Shown here: piece by piece, positions 16,968 through 25,436 of the stretch
Layout: each line of letters starts with the position of its first letter
Numbering within the stretch: the first letter of the stretch is position 1
Source: Lysinibacillus_B sp031181585
GTDB lineage: Bacteria; Bacillota; Bacilli; Bacillales_A; Planococcaceae
Length of the DNA stretch: 64,000 bases
NCBI RefSeq assembly: GCF_047301505.1
Contig: NZ_CP154840.1
Coordinates: forward strand, 2,356,001 to 2,420,000
Direction of reading: 5' to 3'
Notes under the pieces: generated by a model
The model's database searches: none
What the model was told of the DNA's origin: nothing
The model's input: only the letters and a program-made list of their open reading frames with translations
Translations under genes and position numbers: made by a program

Positions 16968-17627
16968 ATGAGCACTCTGCTCTATATCATTGCTGGATTA
17001 GCCTTTGTTGATATGCTGCTGCCTGCTACATTAGGAATTACCCTATACTTGCTGCTGACGATGAAAAAAAAGGTGACAAGGCATCTATTTGTCTATCTAT
17101 TTACCGTTTCGAGCCTGTATTTTGGTGTCGGCGTCTTATTAATGTTAGGGCTTGGCTATATTCTCCGTTTTTTAAGTGACATTTTCCAAGATAATTTGAT
17201 TAGTTGGGGCCTTTTATTAATTGGGGCAACCTTATTTATTACAGGCTTCTATTTACCGAGAAAAGGGAAAAAGAAAAACAAACGTCCAATGCCGACATTA
17301 AATAACATGTATTCAATGGTTGCAATCGGCTTTACGACTGCATTGGTTGAAGTTAGCACGGCTTTCCCTTATTTTGCAGCAATCGGGTTAATGACCTCAG
17401 CTAAACTGACATGGATTGAATGGCTGCCGATCCTTATCGCTTATAATGCGTTGATGCTTGTACCGTCCATCCTCGTTTTTCTATTCTTCCGCTTCTTTTC
17501 CAATGGAAAGTACAAGCGGTTCGAAAAATGGAGATCCAAGGTAGAAAACAACAGGGATACCTCGCTTTCTTGGTTTGTTAGTATGTTTGGTCTATTGCTG
17601 ATTTTTGTTTGCCTCGATTATTTATAA
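16968..17627 (+). CDS. GAP/Sap-family membrane protein, copy 1
   Basis: 219 residues with six predicted membrane segments. It starts with a hydrophobic helix containing DMLLPATLGITLYLL and has the mid-protein FPYFAAIGLMTSAKLTW. This matches the GAP (sulfolipid-1-addressing, Sap) family, thought to export lipids or other small molecules. GGAGAGGATTT precedes ATG 16968. A clear paralogue lies at 19768-20424, with the same layout and the same LDYL ending. The substrate is unknown. Confidence 0.8.
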   Translation: MSTLLYIIAGLAFVDMLLPATLGITLYLLLTMKKKVTRHLFVYLFTVSSLYFGVGVLLMLGLGYILRFLSDIFQDNLISWGLLLIGATLFITGFYLPRKGKKKNKRPMPTLNNMYSMVAIGFTTALVEVSTAFPYFAAIGLMTSAKLTWIEWLPILIAYNALMLVPSILVFLFFRFFSNGKYKRFEKWRSKVENNRDTSLSWFVSMFGLLLIFVCLDYL

Positions 17628-18163
17628 GGACAAGGCCTCCATGGAGGATAGAAACAACAGGTCAAGGATCGATTAATCTTTTCTTGAGCTATTCTCCTCT
17701 ATGGGGACAGCCTCGCTTACTGCTAGATCCATTATTCAATTATTAATCATGTACAATTCACCTTTTCACTGTTCCCCCCATTACCAGAAAGCAGATTTTT
17801 TTCTGCGTTTTCATACAAATGACATAACATGACTCTTCTGAAAGACTCTCTTTAAATTTCCTCATTCCTTCGCTTGTTCATTATGTACTATTGTAATGTC
17901 CGCTTTCTCCTCGTTTTGCTATCTTTTCTTTCCTGCCAGTAATGACTTCACCAGTGCATTCTTTTTCTTAGTGACCTCCATTGTCCTGCGACATATTACT
18001 TGCCCTGTGAAAAAAGCTGCCTTCGAATTTTTGAATAAGTGTTGTCCTTCTTGGTTACCACTGTTCCCCGTTCACCTCTATCTTCTTGTTTAATTTTCTA
18101 TCAGTACAAACAATCGGTTGCAATGATGAATGAGCTAAAAAGCCCTTTACACTTTGCTCCCTT
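17628..18163. other. intergenic stretch
   Basis: About 540 bases with a short CCTCCATGGAGG palindrome near 17637 and T-rich sequence. A 65-codon frame around 17896 has no ribosome site and composition like noncoding DNA. No supported gene. Confidence 0.4.
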
Positions 18164-18183
18164 TTAGTGTAAATTTACACTAA
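18164..18183. promoter_or_regulatory. perfect 20-bp palindrome, probable operator
   Basis: TTAGTGTAAATTTACACTAA is a perfect palindrome. It overlaps a plausible promoter (TTGCTC 18154-18159, 16-base spacer, TACACT 18176-18181) upstream of the small membrane protein gene at 18212. The AGTGTA/TACACT half-sites look like those of GntR/YtrA- or TetR-type repressors. The cognate regulator is not identified. Confidence 0.6.
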
Positions 18184-18211
18184 TACATACTAAATGGAGG
18201 AATGATAAATA

Positions 18212-18625
18212 ATGCGTGGCCTTATCATATTGCTCTTATTTTCTCTTACGTTGGGAATGAACTTTTGGGCAGGCTTAAAATACCCAGATGTCGAACCAAG
18301 TATAGTAGGTTTACTAACTACGGGTATATATCTTCTTGCGTTGTTTAGTTTACGTAATAAAACAATCCTGTTTCTTTGTACTATATGCAGTTGCCTGACT
18401 GGAATTTTGTTTGCGATGGAATCTTCCCTTATCGAAATTGCTTTCTTGGATTTCCTGGGTGCAATCCGGTATCCGCTTTATGTTTTTTTCATCATGCCCT
18501 TGTTCGGACTAAATAAGGTTTTCTCCCTGCCTATTCATTCATTTGCCTTTTTATGTACCGGAATTTATATGGTTCTATGCCTCTTCAGTTTAGTAAGAGT
18601 ACCGAAAAGCTTGATTGCAAGGTAA
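18212..18625 (+). CDS. small integral membrane protein of unknown function
   Basis: 137 residues with four predicted membrane segments and very little soluble sequence. I recognise no family. GGAGG lies 11 bases before ATG 18212. The palindrome at 18164-18183 just upstream suggests it is repressed by a dedicated regulator. Confidence 0.7.
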   Translation: MRGLIILLLFSLTLGMNFWAGLKYPDVEPSIVGLLTTGIYLLALFSLRNKTILFLCTICSCLTGILFAMESSLIEIAFLDFLGAIRYPLYVFFIMPLFGLNKVFSLPIHSFAFLCTGIYMVLCLFSLVRVPKSLIAR

Positions 18626-18783
18626 TTCTTATTTTTTCTTTTAAGCCGGCTCTGTATTTTTTGGTTTCATGTAGGTTTTCTAATAATTACACTTGAAGCT
18701 GACGCAACGTCATTTATTATACTTATTGATAACTGAAGGAGATGTTCATAAAATCCCAGCATATGAATGGAGGTTATCAACGA

Positions 18784-18930
18784 ATGAAAATGAATGATTT
18801 AATAATTTATGGTTGTGTGATTATCGGGGCAGGAATTGGATTGTTGACAGGAAATGCCTTTCAATTTGTGTTGATCGGCTTAGGGGTTGGATTTCTTCTG
18901 CAATATTTAGCGGGGAAAAGCCAGCATTGA
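18784..18930 (+). CDS. 48-residue two-helix membrane protein
   Basis: ATG 18784 is chosen because GGAGG lies at 18770-18774 with 9-base spacing; an earlier ATG at 18742 abuts its own AGGAG too closely. The product is two hydrophobic helices rich in Gly (VIIGAGIGLLTG, LIGLGVGFLLQY), joined by a short polar turn. The function is unknown. Confidence 0.65.
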   Translation: MKMNDLIIYGCVIIGAGIGLLTGNAFQFVLIGLGVGFLLQYLAGKSQH

Positions 18931-18944
18931 GTCACTTTTACTCT

Positions 18945-18965
18945 ACCTTACGATGTTAAGAAGGT
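18945..18965. promoter_or_regulatory. inverted repeat upstream of the MerR gene
   Basis: ACCTT (18945-18949) and AAGGT (18961-18965) make a 21-bp dyad just before the MerR-type gene. MerR proteins bind such dyads within an overlong promoter spacer; clear -35 and -10 boxes were not found. Confidence 0.4.
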
Positions 18966-19009
18966 TGATTGTCTTGCTTAAAACATCTTAATTTGAAAGG
19001 ATGATTCCG

Positions 19010-19768
19010 ATGCTCCATATTAATAAAGCTGCTGAACTGATGGGGGTTACAGTAAGGACCCTTCGCTACTATGATAAAGTCGGATTAATTCAGCCTGCTG
19101 CAAAAACTGAAGGCGGACACCGATTGTATGCTGTTGAAGAATTAAAGAGGCTGCAGCAGGTCCAATTTTTAAAAAAGGGCGGTTTCTCGCTAAAAGAAAT
19201 AAAGAGGATTTTAGACTCTCCAGATTGGGACTGGGGCCAAAGCTTAAAGAATCAGCTGGCATCTGTCTTAGAAGAACAAAAGAAGCTTGCCAATATGGAG
19301 ACTGCTTTAAGAGAGCTGATTAATAGTATCTCATTGGAAGGAAATAACGAGGATAAAGCCATTCAAAATCTTCTGCAGCTCTCTGCACAACATGAGGAAA
19401 TAAGACAGCAATTTCGAAGATCATTATTTACGAACCAAGAACTTACACTTCTAAAAAAGGTACCTAATATGGCTGAGGATTCCGTTGAAACCCAGGAATG
19501 GATTTCGCTCATCAATCAGCTTACTCACTGTATGCATGAAGGGGTTCACTCCCCTAACGTCCAAGCTATTATAGGAAGGATGGATGAAAAACGGCTTGAA
19601 TCATTTGGCGGACATGACGATTTCATCGATAAACTCTGGAAAACACGCATGTCTCCAGAGCAATCACAAAAAGCAGGCATGTATCCGATTGAGCAGACGA
19701 TACTCGAATTTATGGATAGTGCTTATGCTGTATACTTATCCGGCCACCAGACGGAAGGAGAAAAATAA
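19010..19768 (+). CDS. MerR-family regulator with TipAS-like effector domain
   Basis: 252 residues. ATG 19010 is preferred over ATG 19001 because GAAAGG (18995-19000) then has a 9-base spacing. Residues 1-70 form the MerR winged helix (AAELMGVTVRTLRYYDKVGLI). A coiled coil follows (about 80-115), then an all-helical C-terminal region that resembles the TipAS drug-binding domain. Such proteins are activated by hydrophobic or peptide antibiotics. Its stop overlaps the start of the GAP-family gene (TAATG), so the regulator very likely controls that membrane protein in one operon. Confidence 0.85.
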   Translation: MLHINKAAELMGVTVRTLRYYDKVGLIQPAAKTEGGHRLYAVEELKRLQQVQFLKKGGFSLKEIKRILDSPDWDWGQSLKNQLASVLEEQKKLANMETALRELINSISLEGNNEDKAIQNLLQLSAQHEEIRQQFRRSLFTNQELTLLKKVPNMAEDSVETQEWISLINQLTHCMHEGVHSPNVQAIIGRMDEKRLESFGGHDDFIDKLWKTRMSPEQSQKAGMYPIEQTILEFMDSAYAVYLSGHQTEGEK

Positions 19769-20424
19769 TGAGTGTTTCAATGCTTTTGATGATTGGCGGC
19801 CTAGCTATTTTAGATATGCTCAGTCCCACTGCACTAGGCGTGACTGTTTATTTACTGTTAACTCATAAGCGGAAAATTGCCACACGCTTATTTGTTTACC
19901 TTTTGACCATTGGGGGTATTTACTTTATTTGTGGTTTACTGTTAATGCTTGGACTTGAGTATGTATTGGATTCTATGGCTGAGGTTTTCAGAAGCCAATT
20001 GATGAGCCGGGTTATATTTTTCATCGGTCTGCTTTTACTTATTGGCAGCTTTTATGTTCCGAAACGAAGCGGAAAAACGTCTACTTTGCCAAAATCGTCA
20101 GGATTACTTCCAATGATCGGGATCGGTATTACAACTGCCCTGCTCGAGATTGGGTTGGCAGTACCTTATTTCGCCGCAATCGGTTTGATGGTGACCGCTG
20201 AATTGCCAATGTGGGAGTGGCTTCCGACTCTAATTGGCTATAATGTTCTCATACTATTACCGCCGGTCGTTTTATATTTTCTTCATGTTCTTTTTGCAAA
20301 ATGGATGCAAAAACCGCTGGCAGCTTTACGAACAAAAATGGATGCTAGTACAGATTCTGCCTTATCGTGGGGTATGAGTATTATCGGTGTCATCCTGATT
20401 CTCAATACATTAGATTATTTATAA
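19768..20424 (+). CDS. GAP/Sap-family membrane protein, copy 2
   Basis: 218 residues, six membrane segments, paralogous to the protein at 16968-17627 (shared blocks LDMLSPTALGVTVYLLL, GITTALLEIGLAVPYFAA and the ending LDYL). It is translationally coupled to the TipA-like MerR gene, which suggests inducible export of an amphipathic compound. GGAGAAAAATA precedes the start. Function in this organism is inferred from context only. Confidence 0.82.
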   Translation: MSVSMLLMIGGLAILDMLSPTALGVTVYLLLTHKRKIATRLFVYLLTIGGIYFICGLLLMLGLEYVLDSMAEVFRSQLMSRVIFFIGLLLLIGSFYVPKRSGKTSTLPKSSGLLPMIGIGITTALLEIGLAVPYFAAIGLMVTAELPMWEWLPTLIGYNVLILLPPVVLYFLHVLFAKWMQKPLAALRTKMDASTDSALSWGMSIIGVILILNTLDYL

Positions 20425-20501
20425 AGCGCTAGCCGGGTGAACGCTATCTTATACCTGTCCTGCCATCTTTTCAATACCTCTTTTAACCTGCTCCTTTGTC
20501 A

Positions 20502-20529
20502 TTTATCAATTTGCTATTTATGCTACAAT
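20502..20529 (+). promoter_or_regulatory. possible sigma-A promoter for the GNAT gene
   Basis: Extended -10 TGCTACAAT (-10 hexamer 20524-20529) with a weak -35 TTTATC (20502-20507) at 16 bases. Confidence 0.45.
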
Positions 20530-20589
20530 ATATTGGAAATTGCATGGAGCTGAATTTTTGCAGCTCGAATGAAAGGAGCTACATAGAAA

Positions 20590-21144
20590 ATGAAAATAAC
20601 TACATTTCCGACATTGGAAACAGAACGATTGATTTTGCGAAGAGTAACGAAAGAAGATGCGGCAAGCATGCTGCTGTATTTATCAGATAAGGACGTTATG
20701 AGGCATATTGGACTGGAGCCTTTTCAAACAACAAATGATGCGCTGGAGGAGATTGCCTGGTACGACTCGATTGTTAAAGACGGGACGGGGATCAGATGGG
20801 GTATTACCCTAAAAGAGGAAGGGAAGGTAATCGGAAGCTGCGGTTTTTTAAACCGTGTCGCAAAACATCGCCGCATTGAAATCGGAACAGAATTGAGCCG
20901 TGATTATTGGCATAGAGGAATCGCACGTGAAGCTTTACACGCAGTTATCCATTACGGCTTTCAACACATGGACATTCAACGAATTGAAGCTTTGATTGAA
21001 CCAGCGAATCTTGCCTCCCAGAAACTATTTGAAAGACAAGGGTTTACTAAAGAAGGGCTCCTGCGAAGCTATGAATATACATGCGGTAAGTATGATGATT
21101 TATTCATGTATTCTTTATTGGCAAAGGACTTAAATCTAGATTAA
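20590..21144 (+). CDS. GNAT N-acetyltransferase, RimJ/RimL-like
   Basis: 184 residues. The N-terminal ETERLILRRVTKEDAASML and the acetyl-CoA block IGTELSRDYWHRGIAREAL are typical of RimJ/RimL-type ribosomal-protein or small-molecule acetyltransferases. NLASQKLFERQGFTKEGLLR completes the fold. GAAAGGAG lies before ATG 20590. It is monocistronic, and the substrate cannot be read from sequence. Confidence 0.9.
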   Translation: MKITTFPTLETERLILRRVTKEDAASMLLYLSDKDVMRHIGLEPFQTTNDALEEIAWYDSIVKDGTGIRWGITLKEEGKVIGSCGFLNRVAKHRRIEIGTELSRDYWHRGIAREALHAVIHYGFQHMDIQRIEALIEPANLASQKLFERQGFTKEGLLRSYEYTCGKYDDLFMYSLLAKDLNLD

Positions 21145-21291
21145 TAATAAAAGATAATCCTGTAACGTTAGTGCTGAGACGAGTTTGTCGCAGCAGGTGT
21201 GATTAGCTGTATACTTCTACAATTAGATAACGTTTTGCATCTATTTAAATTGCCTTCGCCAGTCTTTCACTGGCCTAAACTTGATAAAACT

Positions 21292-21360
21292 AAAAACACC
21301 TTCCATTTCATTGAAAAATGAGTATAGGATATCATGATTCAACGTAGAGGTGTTTTTTTA
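21292..21360. terminator. long-loop terminator between convergent genes
   Basis: AAAAACACCT (21292-21301) pairs with AGGTGTTTTTTT (21348-21359) across a 46-base loop. A and T runs on both sides fit termination of both strands. Confidence 0.5.
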
Positions 21361-21381
21361 TGTCAAGGCCTGCATATACTT

Positions 21382-22308
21382 TTATAGCTGCTCTTTTATT
21401 CTTCTTCTTTTAATGATCATTTCCTGCAAAGCACCCGTTCCTAACAGTACTCCAAAGATGATAAGCAAGCACCCAATCAGTTGTGTTCCACGAATCACTT
21501 CTTTCAGGAAAACTGCAGTACCTATTAGAGCAAAAATCGTATTAAAGTTTCCAAAAATCGCTGTTTCTGCCGCACCGATCTGAGAAATAGCATAATTATA
21601 GGCGGTTTGACCAATAGCTGTTGCCAGCACTGCTGATCCTATTAGGAGTAAATAGTATTCTGACGGAGCCCCAAAAATCTCACGCCAGCTTCCTGGGTCT
21701 ATCGCTAAACTGCCAAGCAGCAGGAAGAGCGAACCTGCAAGCAGCATATAGCCTGTCAGTAAAAAGCTGTCTACCTCTGCTGATACTTTTCTTATGACTA
21801 AAAAACTCAGCGCCTGTGAGATGATTGATAGAAATACGAGAATATCTCCCCACTCGAGCGAATCTCCCATTCCTCCATCGTTTAATACCGCCATCACTAC
21901 ACCAAAAGCCCCTATTACAAACCCTGCAAATTGAAGAATTTGAAAGCGGCTAAAGCGAAATAAAAAGGCAAAGATTGCTGTGACAAGCGGACTAAACCCT
22001 ATAATAATACTCGTTTTCACGGCAGATGTACCGGCCATTCCTGTAGCAAGGAGCATATGGTGGATGACGATGCCAAGAAGACTAGCCAGTAATACCCACT
22101 TCCATTCCTGCCAGTTAAGCCATCTGAATTTCTTTAACCCTATTACTATTAGAACGACTGTAAGAGCGGCAATGAAAATTCGAAAAGCTGTCATAGTTAA
22201 TGGGTTAAAAAAGGAAACGAGCAATTTGAGTGCAACGACATTCATCCCCCAAAAAAACATAATACCAATCATTAACATGTAAATTTTATATTTAGCCATC
22301 GTGTCCAC
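21382..22308 (-). CDS. EamA/DMT-family transporter
   Basis: About 305 residues with ten membrane segments in two homologous EamA halves (first half from FFWGMNVVALKLL, second from the VFLSIISQALSFL region). The family moves amino acids, nucleotides or other metabolites out of the cell. The start is GTG 22308 or ATG 22299; neither has a strong ribosome site. A basic tail (KRRRIKEQL) ends the protein on the cytoplasmic side. The substrate is unknown. Confidence 0.85.
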   Translation of the reverse strand: MDTMAKYKIYMLMIGIMFFWGMNVVALKLLVSFFNPLTMTAFRIFIAALTVVLIVIGLKKFRWLNWQEWKWVLLASLLGIVIHHMLLATGMAGTSAVKTSIIIGFSPLVTAIFAFLFRFSRFQILQFAGFVIGAFGVVMAVLNDGGMGDSLEWGDILVFLSIISQALSFLVIRKVSAEVDSFLLTGYMLLAGSLFLLLGSLAIDPGSWREIFGAPSEYYLLLIGSAVLATAIGQTAYNYAISQIGAAETAIFGNFNTIFALIGTAVFLKEVIRGTQLIGCLLIIFGVLLGTGALQEMIIKRRRIKEQL

Positions 22309-22450
22309 TCATTAGCTGCTTCATATTCGGCATAATGATTTCACTTCCTTATTAGGTTAGCAATCCTTCTAACACATTCACCGTGAAAGAAGGCAAAAGT
22401 ATGTATGAATGAAACAGCCACATCCGTTTTGACAGATGCAGCTGCTCTGT

Positions 22451-24061
22451 TTATTCCTCTGTTTCCGGGAAAAAGGCTTGCTCTGTGAATACATCAACTA
22501 GCGTTGGGCCTTTGATTCGGATAGCTTCCTCTAAAATTAATTCCATTTCTTGGCCTTCTTCTATTTGATAACCTCTCCATCCGCAGGCAAGTGCAAGGCT
22601 GACAAAGTTCGGATTCAGCATTTGAGTTCCTTCCTCTTCATCGCCCGCTGCCCGGATCTTATCACTTTCCATCTGAAGGGAACCGTTATTAAAGACGATA
22701 ACGGTAATGTCTATTTTATATTGGGAGGCTGTCAATAAATCTGCCAATGTCATTTGCAGACCACCGTCTCCGACAACCGCTATAACTTGTTTGTGAGGAC
22801 AAGCTAATTTTGCTGCTAAAGCTGCTGGCAGTCCAAACCCCATTGAACGCCAGTAGCCTGAGAATAAGATTTTTTGGTTGCTTTGACGGAAATTTCGATT
22901 CATCCAGACAGTTACATTCCCCGTGTCCAGCGCAATAATTGCATCCTCCTCTACTACTCGTTCAATCGCGCGGACAACTCTAGACGGATGAACAGGGAAT
23001 CCATTGACAAGCCCTTCAGACTCGTTGACTTCTTCCCATTTCTCCTTCGTCTGTGTGACACGCTCCACCCATTCTTTATTCGTTACGTAGTCTGCGATTC
23101 CCTGCAGAAGGACTGGAACTATATGCTGGGTATCCCCTTTGATCCCAAAATCGACAGGCATCCGTTTATTAGCATTTTCGATATGAAGATCAATTACGAT
23201 AATCTTTGCGTTTACGGGTACATATCCATCCGGCCACCATGTTGCTCCAGCTACAAGCACAACATCAGCATCCTTAAAAATGTCCTTTGCATAAGGGTTG
23301 CCACCTTCCCCGATTCCCTGCAGCAAATGCTCCGTGGAATTAGGAAAAATGCCCTTCCCTCCTAGACTGTAAAGTATGCCTGCCCCCCATTGCTTAGCCA
23401 GCTTTACAATAGTAGGAGCAGCTTTTTCTGCTCCAGCTCCTGCTAGAATCATTGGCTTTTTGGCATTTTTCATAACCGCGACTACCTCTTCTAAGCCTTT
23501 AAGATCTATGGAGAAAGTCCCTTTTAAAACAGTCGGTAATGGTTTTGCCTGAGCCGCAGATTCCATTTTAAAGAGGTCTTTAGGAATCGATATATGGGAA
23601 ACAGCACGCTGCTGTACTGATACTTGTGCTGCCTTTTGCATAATATCGACCACTGTATCTCCATTTGACAAGTTGGCAGAGTAGGCTGCGAATGGTTTAA
23701 ATAACTCCTGCTGGTCGACATATTGCTGAAAATCAGTACCAATTTTATCTGTAGGAGCTTGGCCGGTAATAACTAAAACAGGCGCCTTATCCGAATAGGC
23801 ATCTCCAAGACCGTTCAAGAGATTTGTTGCACCTGGACCCATTGTAGCTGTACAAACAGCAATATTCCCTGTTAATTTTGCTTCAGCAGAGGCCATAAAT
23901 GCCGCTACTGATTCGTGCCTTACTGCAATAAACTCAATTTCGTTCTGTTTAGCGATGGCATCAAGTAACCCAATAATTGCATCCCCGGTTACCCCATATA
24001 TTTTTTTAACTCCGTAGTAGGAAAGCTGCTCCACTATTACTTCTGCAACCGTTTTTTTCAT
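22451..24061 (-). CDS. ydaP: thiamine-diphosphate enzyme, pyruvate oxidase type
   Basis: 536 residues with the three POX domains. The N-terminal PYR domain carries the catalytic Glu in VRHESVAAFMA; a central FAD/nucleotide-binding domain follows. The C-terminal PP domain has the ThDP/Mg motif VVGDGGLQM...VFNNGSL. Closest in plan to Bacillus YdaP / PoxB, which decarboxylates pyruvate to acetate. AAAGGAGCG precedes ATG 24061. A sigma-B promoter lies 38 bases upstream, fitting the general-stress control known for ydaP. The upstream side is separated by a terminator. Confidence 0.88.
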   Translation of the reverse strand: MKKTVAEVIVEQLSYYGVKKIYGVTGDAIIGLLDAIAKQNEIEFIAVRHESVAAFMASAEAKLTGNIAVCTATMGPGATNLLNGLGDAYSDKAPVLVITGQAPTDKIGTDFQQYVDQQELFKPFAAYSANLSNGDTVVDIMQKAAQVSVQQRAVSHISIPKDLFKMESAAQAKPLPTVLKGTFSIDLKGLEEVVAVMKNAKKPMILAGAGAEKAAPTIVKLAKQWGAGILYSLGGKGIFPNSTEHLLQGIGEGGNPYAKDIFKDADVVLVAGATWWPDGYVPVNAKIIVIDLHIENANKRMPVDFGIKGDTQHIVPVLLQGIADYVTNKEWVERVTQTKEKWEEVNESEGLVNGFPVHPSRVVRAIERVVEEDAIIALDTGNVTVWMNRNFRQSNQKILFSGYWRSMGFGLPAALAAKLACPHKQVIAVVGDGGLQMTLADLLTASQYKIDITVIVFNNGSLQMESDKIRAAGDEEEGTQMLNPNFVSLALACGWRGYQIEEGQEMELILEEAIRIKGPTLVDVFTEQAFFPETEE

Positions 24062-24098
24062 TGTATAACGCTCCTTTTGGCCTTTATATATTAGCTAA

Positions 24099-24123
24099 TT
24101 TCCCTGATCAAATTACGATAAAC
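24099..24123 (-). promoter_or_regulatory. sigma-B promoter of the pyruvate oxidase gene
   Basis: On the minus strand, GTTTAT (24118-24123), 13 bases, then GGGAAA (24099-24104). The sigma-B consensus is GTTTAA-N12-15-GGGWAW, so this differs at one position only. Confidence 0.75.
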
Positions 24124-24147
24124 AATATTTATGCCGTTTCAGCCTAC

Positions 24148-24183
24148 AAAAAACAAGAGGATGTAAACACTCCTCTTGTTTTT
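24148..24183. terminator. terminator downstream of the 57-residue membrane gene
   Basis: AAAAAACAAGAGGA and TCCTCTTGTTTTTT form a long stem with a 9-base loop and A/T runs on either side. It lies downstream of the minus-strand gene ending at 24207. Confidence 0.85.
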
Positions 24184-24206
24184 TAATCCCATACAAATGC
24201 TAGTAT

Positions 24207-24380
24207 TCACTGATGGAGACTTCTATATAAGTCGGAAATAATTCTTGTCACAAAATATGCTGTACCTGCCAAACCGAGAATGCCGAAGAAATATAATACA
24301 GGGATTTCTGAAGAGAACAGCATACCTACGATGAACAATACAAATGAAAACACTAATCCCCCTAAATACATTACGTTCAT
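24207..24380 (-). CDS. 57-residue membrane protein
   Basis: ATG 24380 has an excellent ribosome site (AAAGGAGGAGATTCC). The product is two hydrophobic helices (GLVFSFVLFIVGMLF and YFFGILGLAGTAYFV) with a polar C-terminus. The family was not recognised. It is monocistronic and ends before the hairpin at 24148-24183. Confidence 0.75.
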   Translation of the reverse strand: MNVMYLGGLVFSFVLFIVGMLFSSEIPVLYFFGILGLAGTAYFVTRIISDLYRSLHQ

Positions 24381-24851
24381 TGGAATCTCCTCCTTTAACT
24401 AATTTCCTAACAAACTTTTTTAGCACTATCTTTTCAGTAAAGTATATCCTGTAATAGGAGTTTTATTGCTGTCCTATTATTTACACTTTCTTTACCCTAA
24501 AATCCTTGGCATAAGCCAGGCTTATTAGTTAGAACCCGTTTATTTTATGTACGAACGTAAATCTATTCATTACATATTATAGAAATAGCTATCAAATTTT
24601 TATAAAAGGATGATGGTAAAATTGTCAGTGTTATTAATATGCGAAAGTTGGTACTAAGCCTCGGCACGCTTCCCTGCAATGGGGAAATATATGATGAGCG
24701 GGACATTGACCGCTGGGAGAATGATGGGGGCAGAAGCCTTAGCAAGAGATAGAGCCTTGTCCGGACTTAAACAAAGGCCGCCAGAATTGAGTTTATTACA
24801 TTTTGCGAAGATTTATGTATTTACTTGTAAAGAGGTTTCATAAAACAAAAC
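24381..24851. other. intergenic stretch
   Basis: A plus-strand frame of 54 codons (24679-24843) lacks a ribosome site and is not called. It may be a gene remnant, because its upstream sequence is partly open in the same frame. Nothing else is evident. Confidence 0.35.
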
Positions 24852-24889
24852 ACAAAGAGCCTGCTATCGCTTGATAGCAGGCCTTGTAT
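24852..24889 (-). terminator. terminator of the recombinase-like operon
   Basis: GCCTGCTATC (24859-24868) and GATAGCAGGC (24873-24882) form a perfect 10-bp stem with loop GCTT, flanked by AAAG/CTTG extensions. It lies directly after the 47-residue gene. Confidence 0.85.
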
Positions 24890-25032
24890 TATACACTGGA
24901 CATATTCATGAACAATTGATAGAGAATATAAAAAATGAATATGATTAATGCAAATTTAATGAGTTTCTTTGCAATTGCCCATAAAATCGCAATAACGATT
25001 AAAAATATGATCACTGCAAGTAAAAGTTCCAT
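24889..25032 (-). CDS. 47-residue single-span membrane protein
   Basis: ATG 25032 with GGGGTAAGGTA upstream. Almost the whole product is hydrophobic (LLLAVIIFLIVIAILWAIA, then a second stretch). It starts only a few bases after the stop of the 131-residue gene, so it is probably the last gene of a three-gene operon with the degenerate recombinase. The function is unknown. Confidence 0.7.
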   Translation of the reverse strand: MELLLAVIIFLIVIAILWAIAKKLIKFALIIFIFYILYQLFMNMSSV

Positions 25033-25036
25033 TACC

Positions 25037-25432
25037 TTACCCCTCAACTAAAATTGAGATTTCATCCCCTGCACGCTTAACCGTCCAGTTTGAAGAAAGC
25101 ATGCCTCGGATTTGTTTCTCGATTGTTTCATCAATCGATAGGTTTAGCAAACCGTTCTCCACTTCCTTATAATGAATATCTTGAATATCAAAACGCATGC
25201 GCAATAAATTTTTCAATCCATTAATTGTCACAAACTTAATACGGTAGTTTCCAGAAAAGGCTTGTTGCAATTTTTCCGTCTCCATCTCTTTTAACAGCGT
25301 GAAGTCGAATTTGAATTGCTCCTGCCATTCAGCCAGGCGGTCTTCCGCCATACGCTGTTCTACTTCTTCAAAAGAAATTCCGTATCCTTTTAGTGTTTCT
25401 ATAATATATGCTTCCATTAAGCTGATGTCCAT
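25037..25432 (-). CDS. 131-residue soluble protein of unknown function
   Basis: Acidic, helical protein without signal or membrane segments; no motif recognised. It starts at ATG 25432, four bases after the recombinase-like gene ends, with GGAGGAATAATAGT as ribosome site inside the preceding gene's end. The tight spacing implies function with the recombinase-like protein and the 47-residue membrane protein. Confidence 0.7.
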   Translation of the reverse strand: MDISLMEAYIIETLKGYGISFEEVEQRMAEDRLAEWQEQFKFDFTLLKEMETEKLQQAFSGNYRIKFVTINGLKNLLRMRFDIQDIHYKEVENGLLNLSIDETIEKQIRGMLSSNWTVKRAGDEISILVEG

Positions 25433-25436
25433 ACTA

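Noticed and set aside
17896..18093. 65-codon plus-strand frame rich in Phe and Ser
   Set aside because: No ribosome site; composition is that of T-rich noncoding DNA.
24679..24843. 54-codon plus-strand frame
   Set aside because: No ribosome site and no recognised homology; may be a remnant but cannot be supported.
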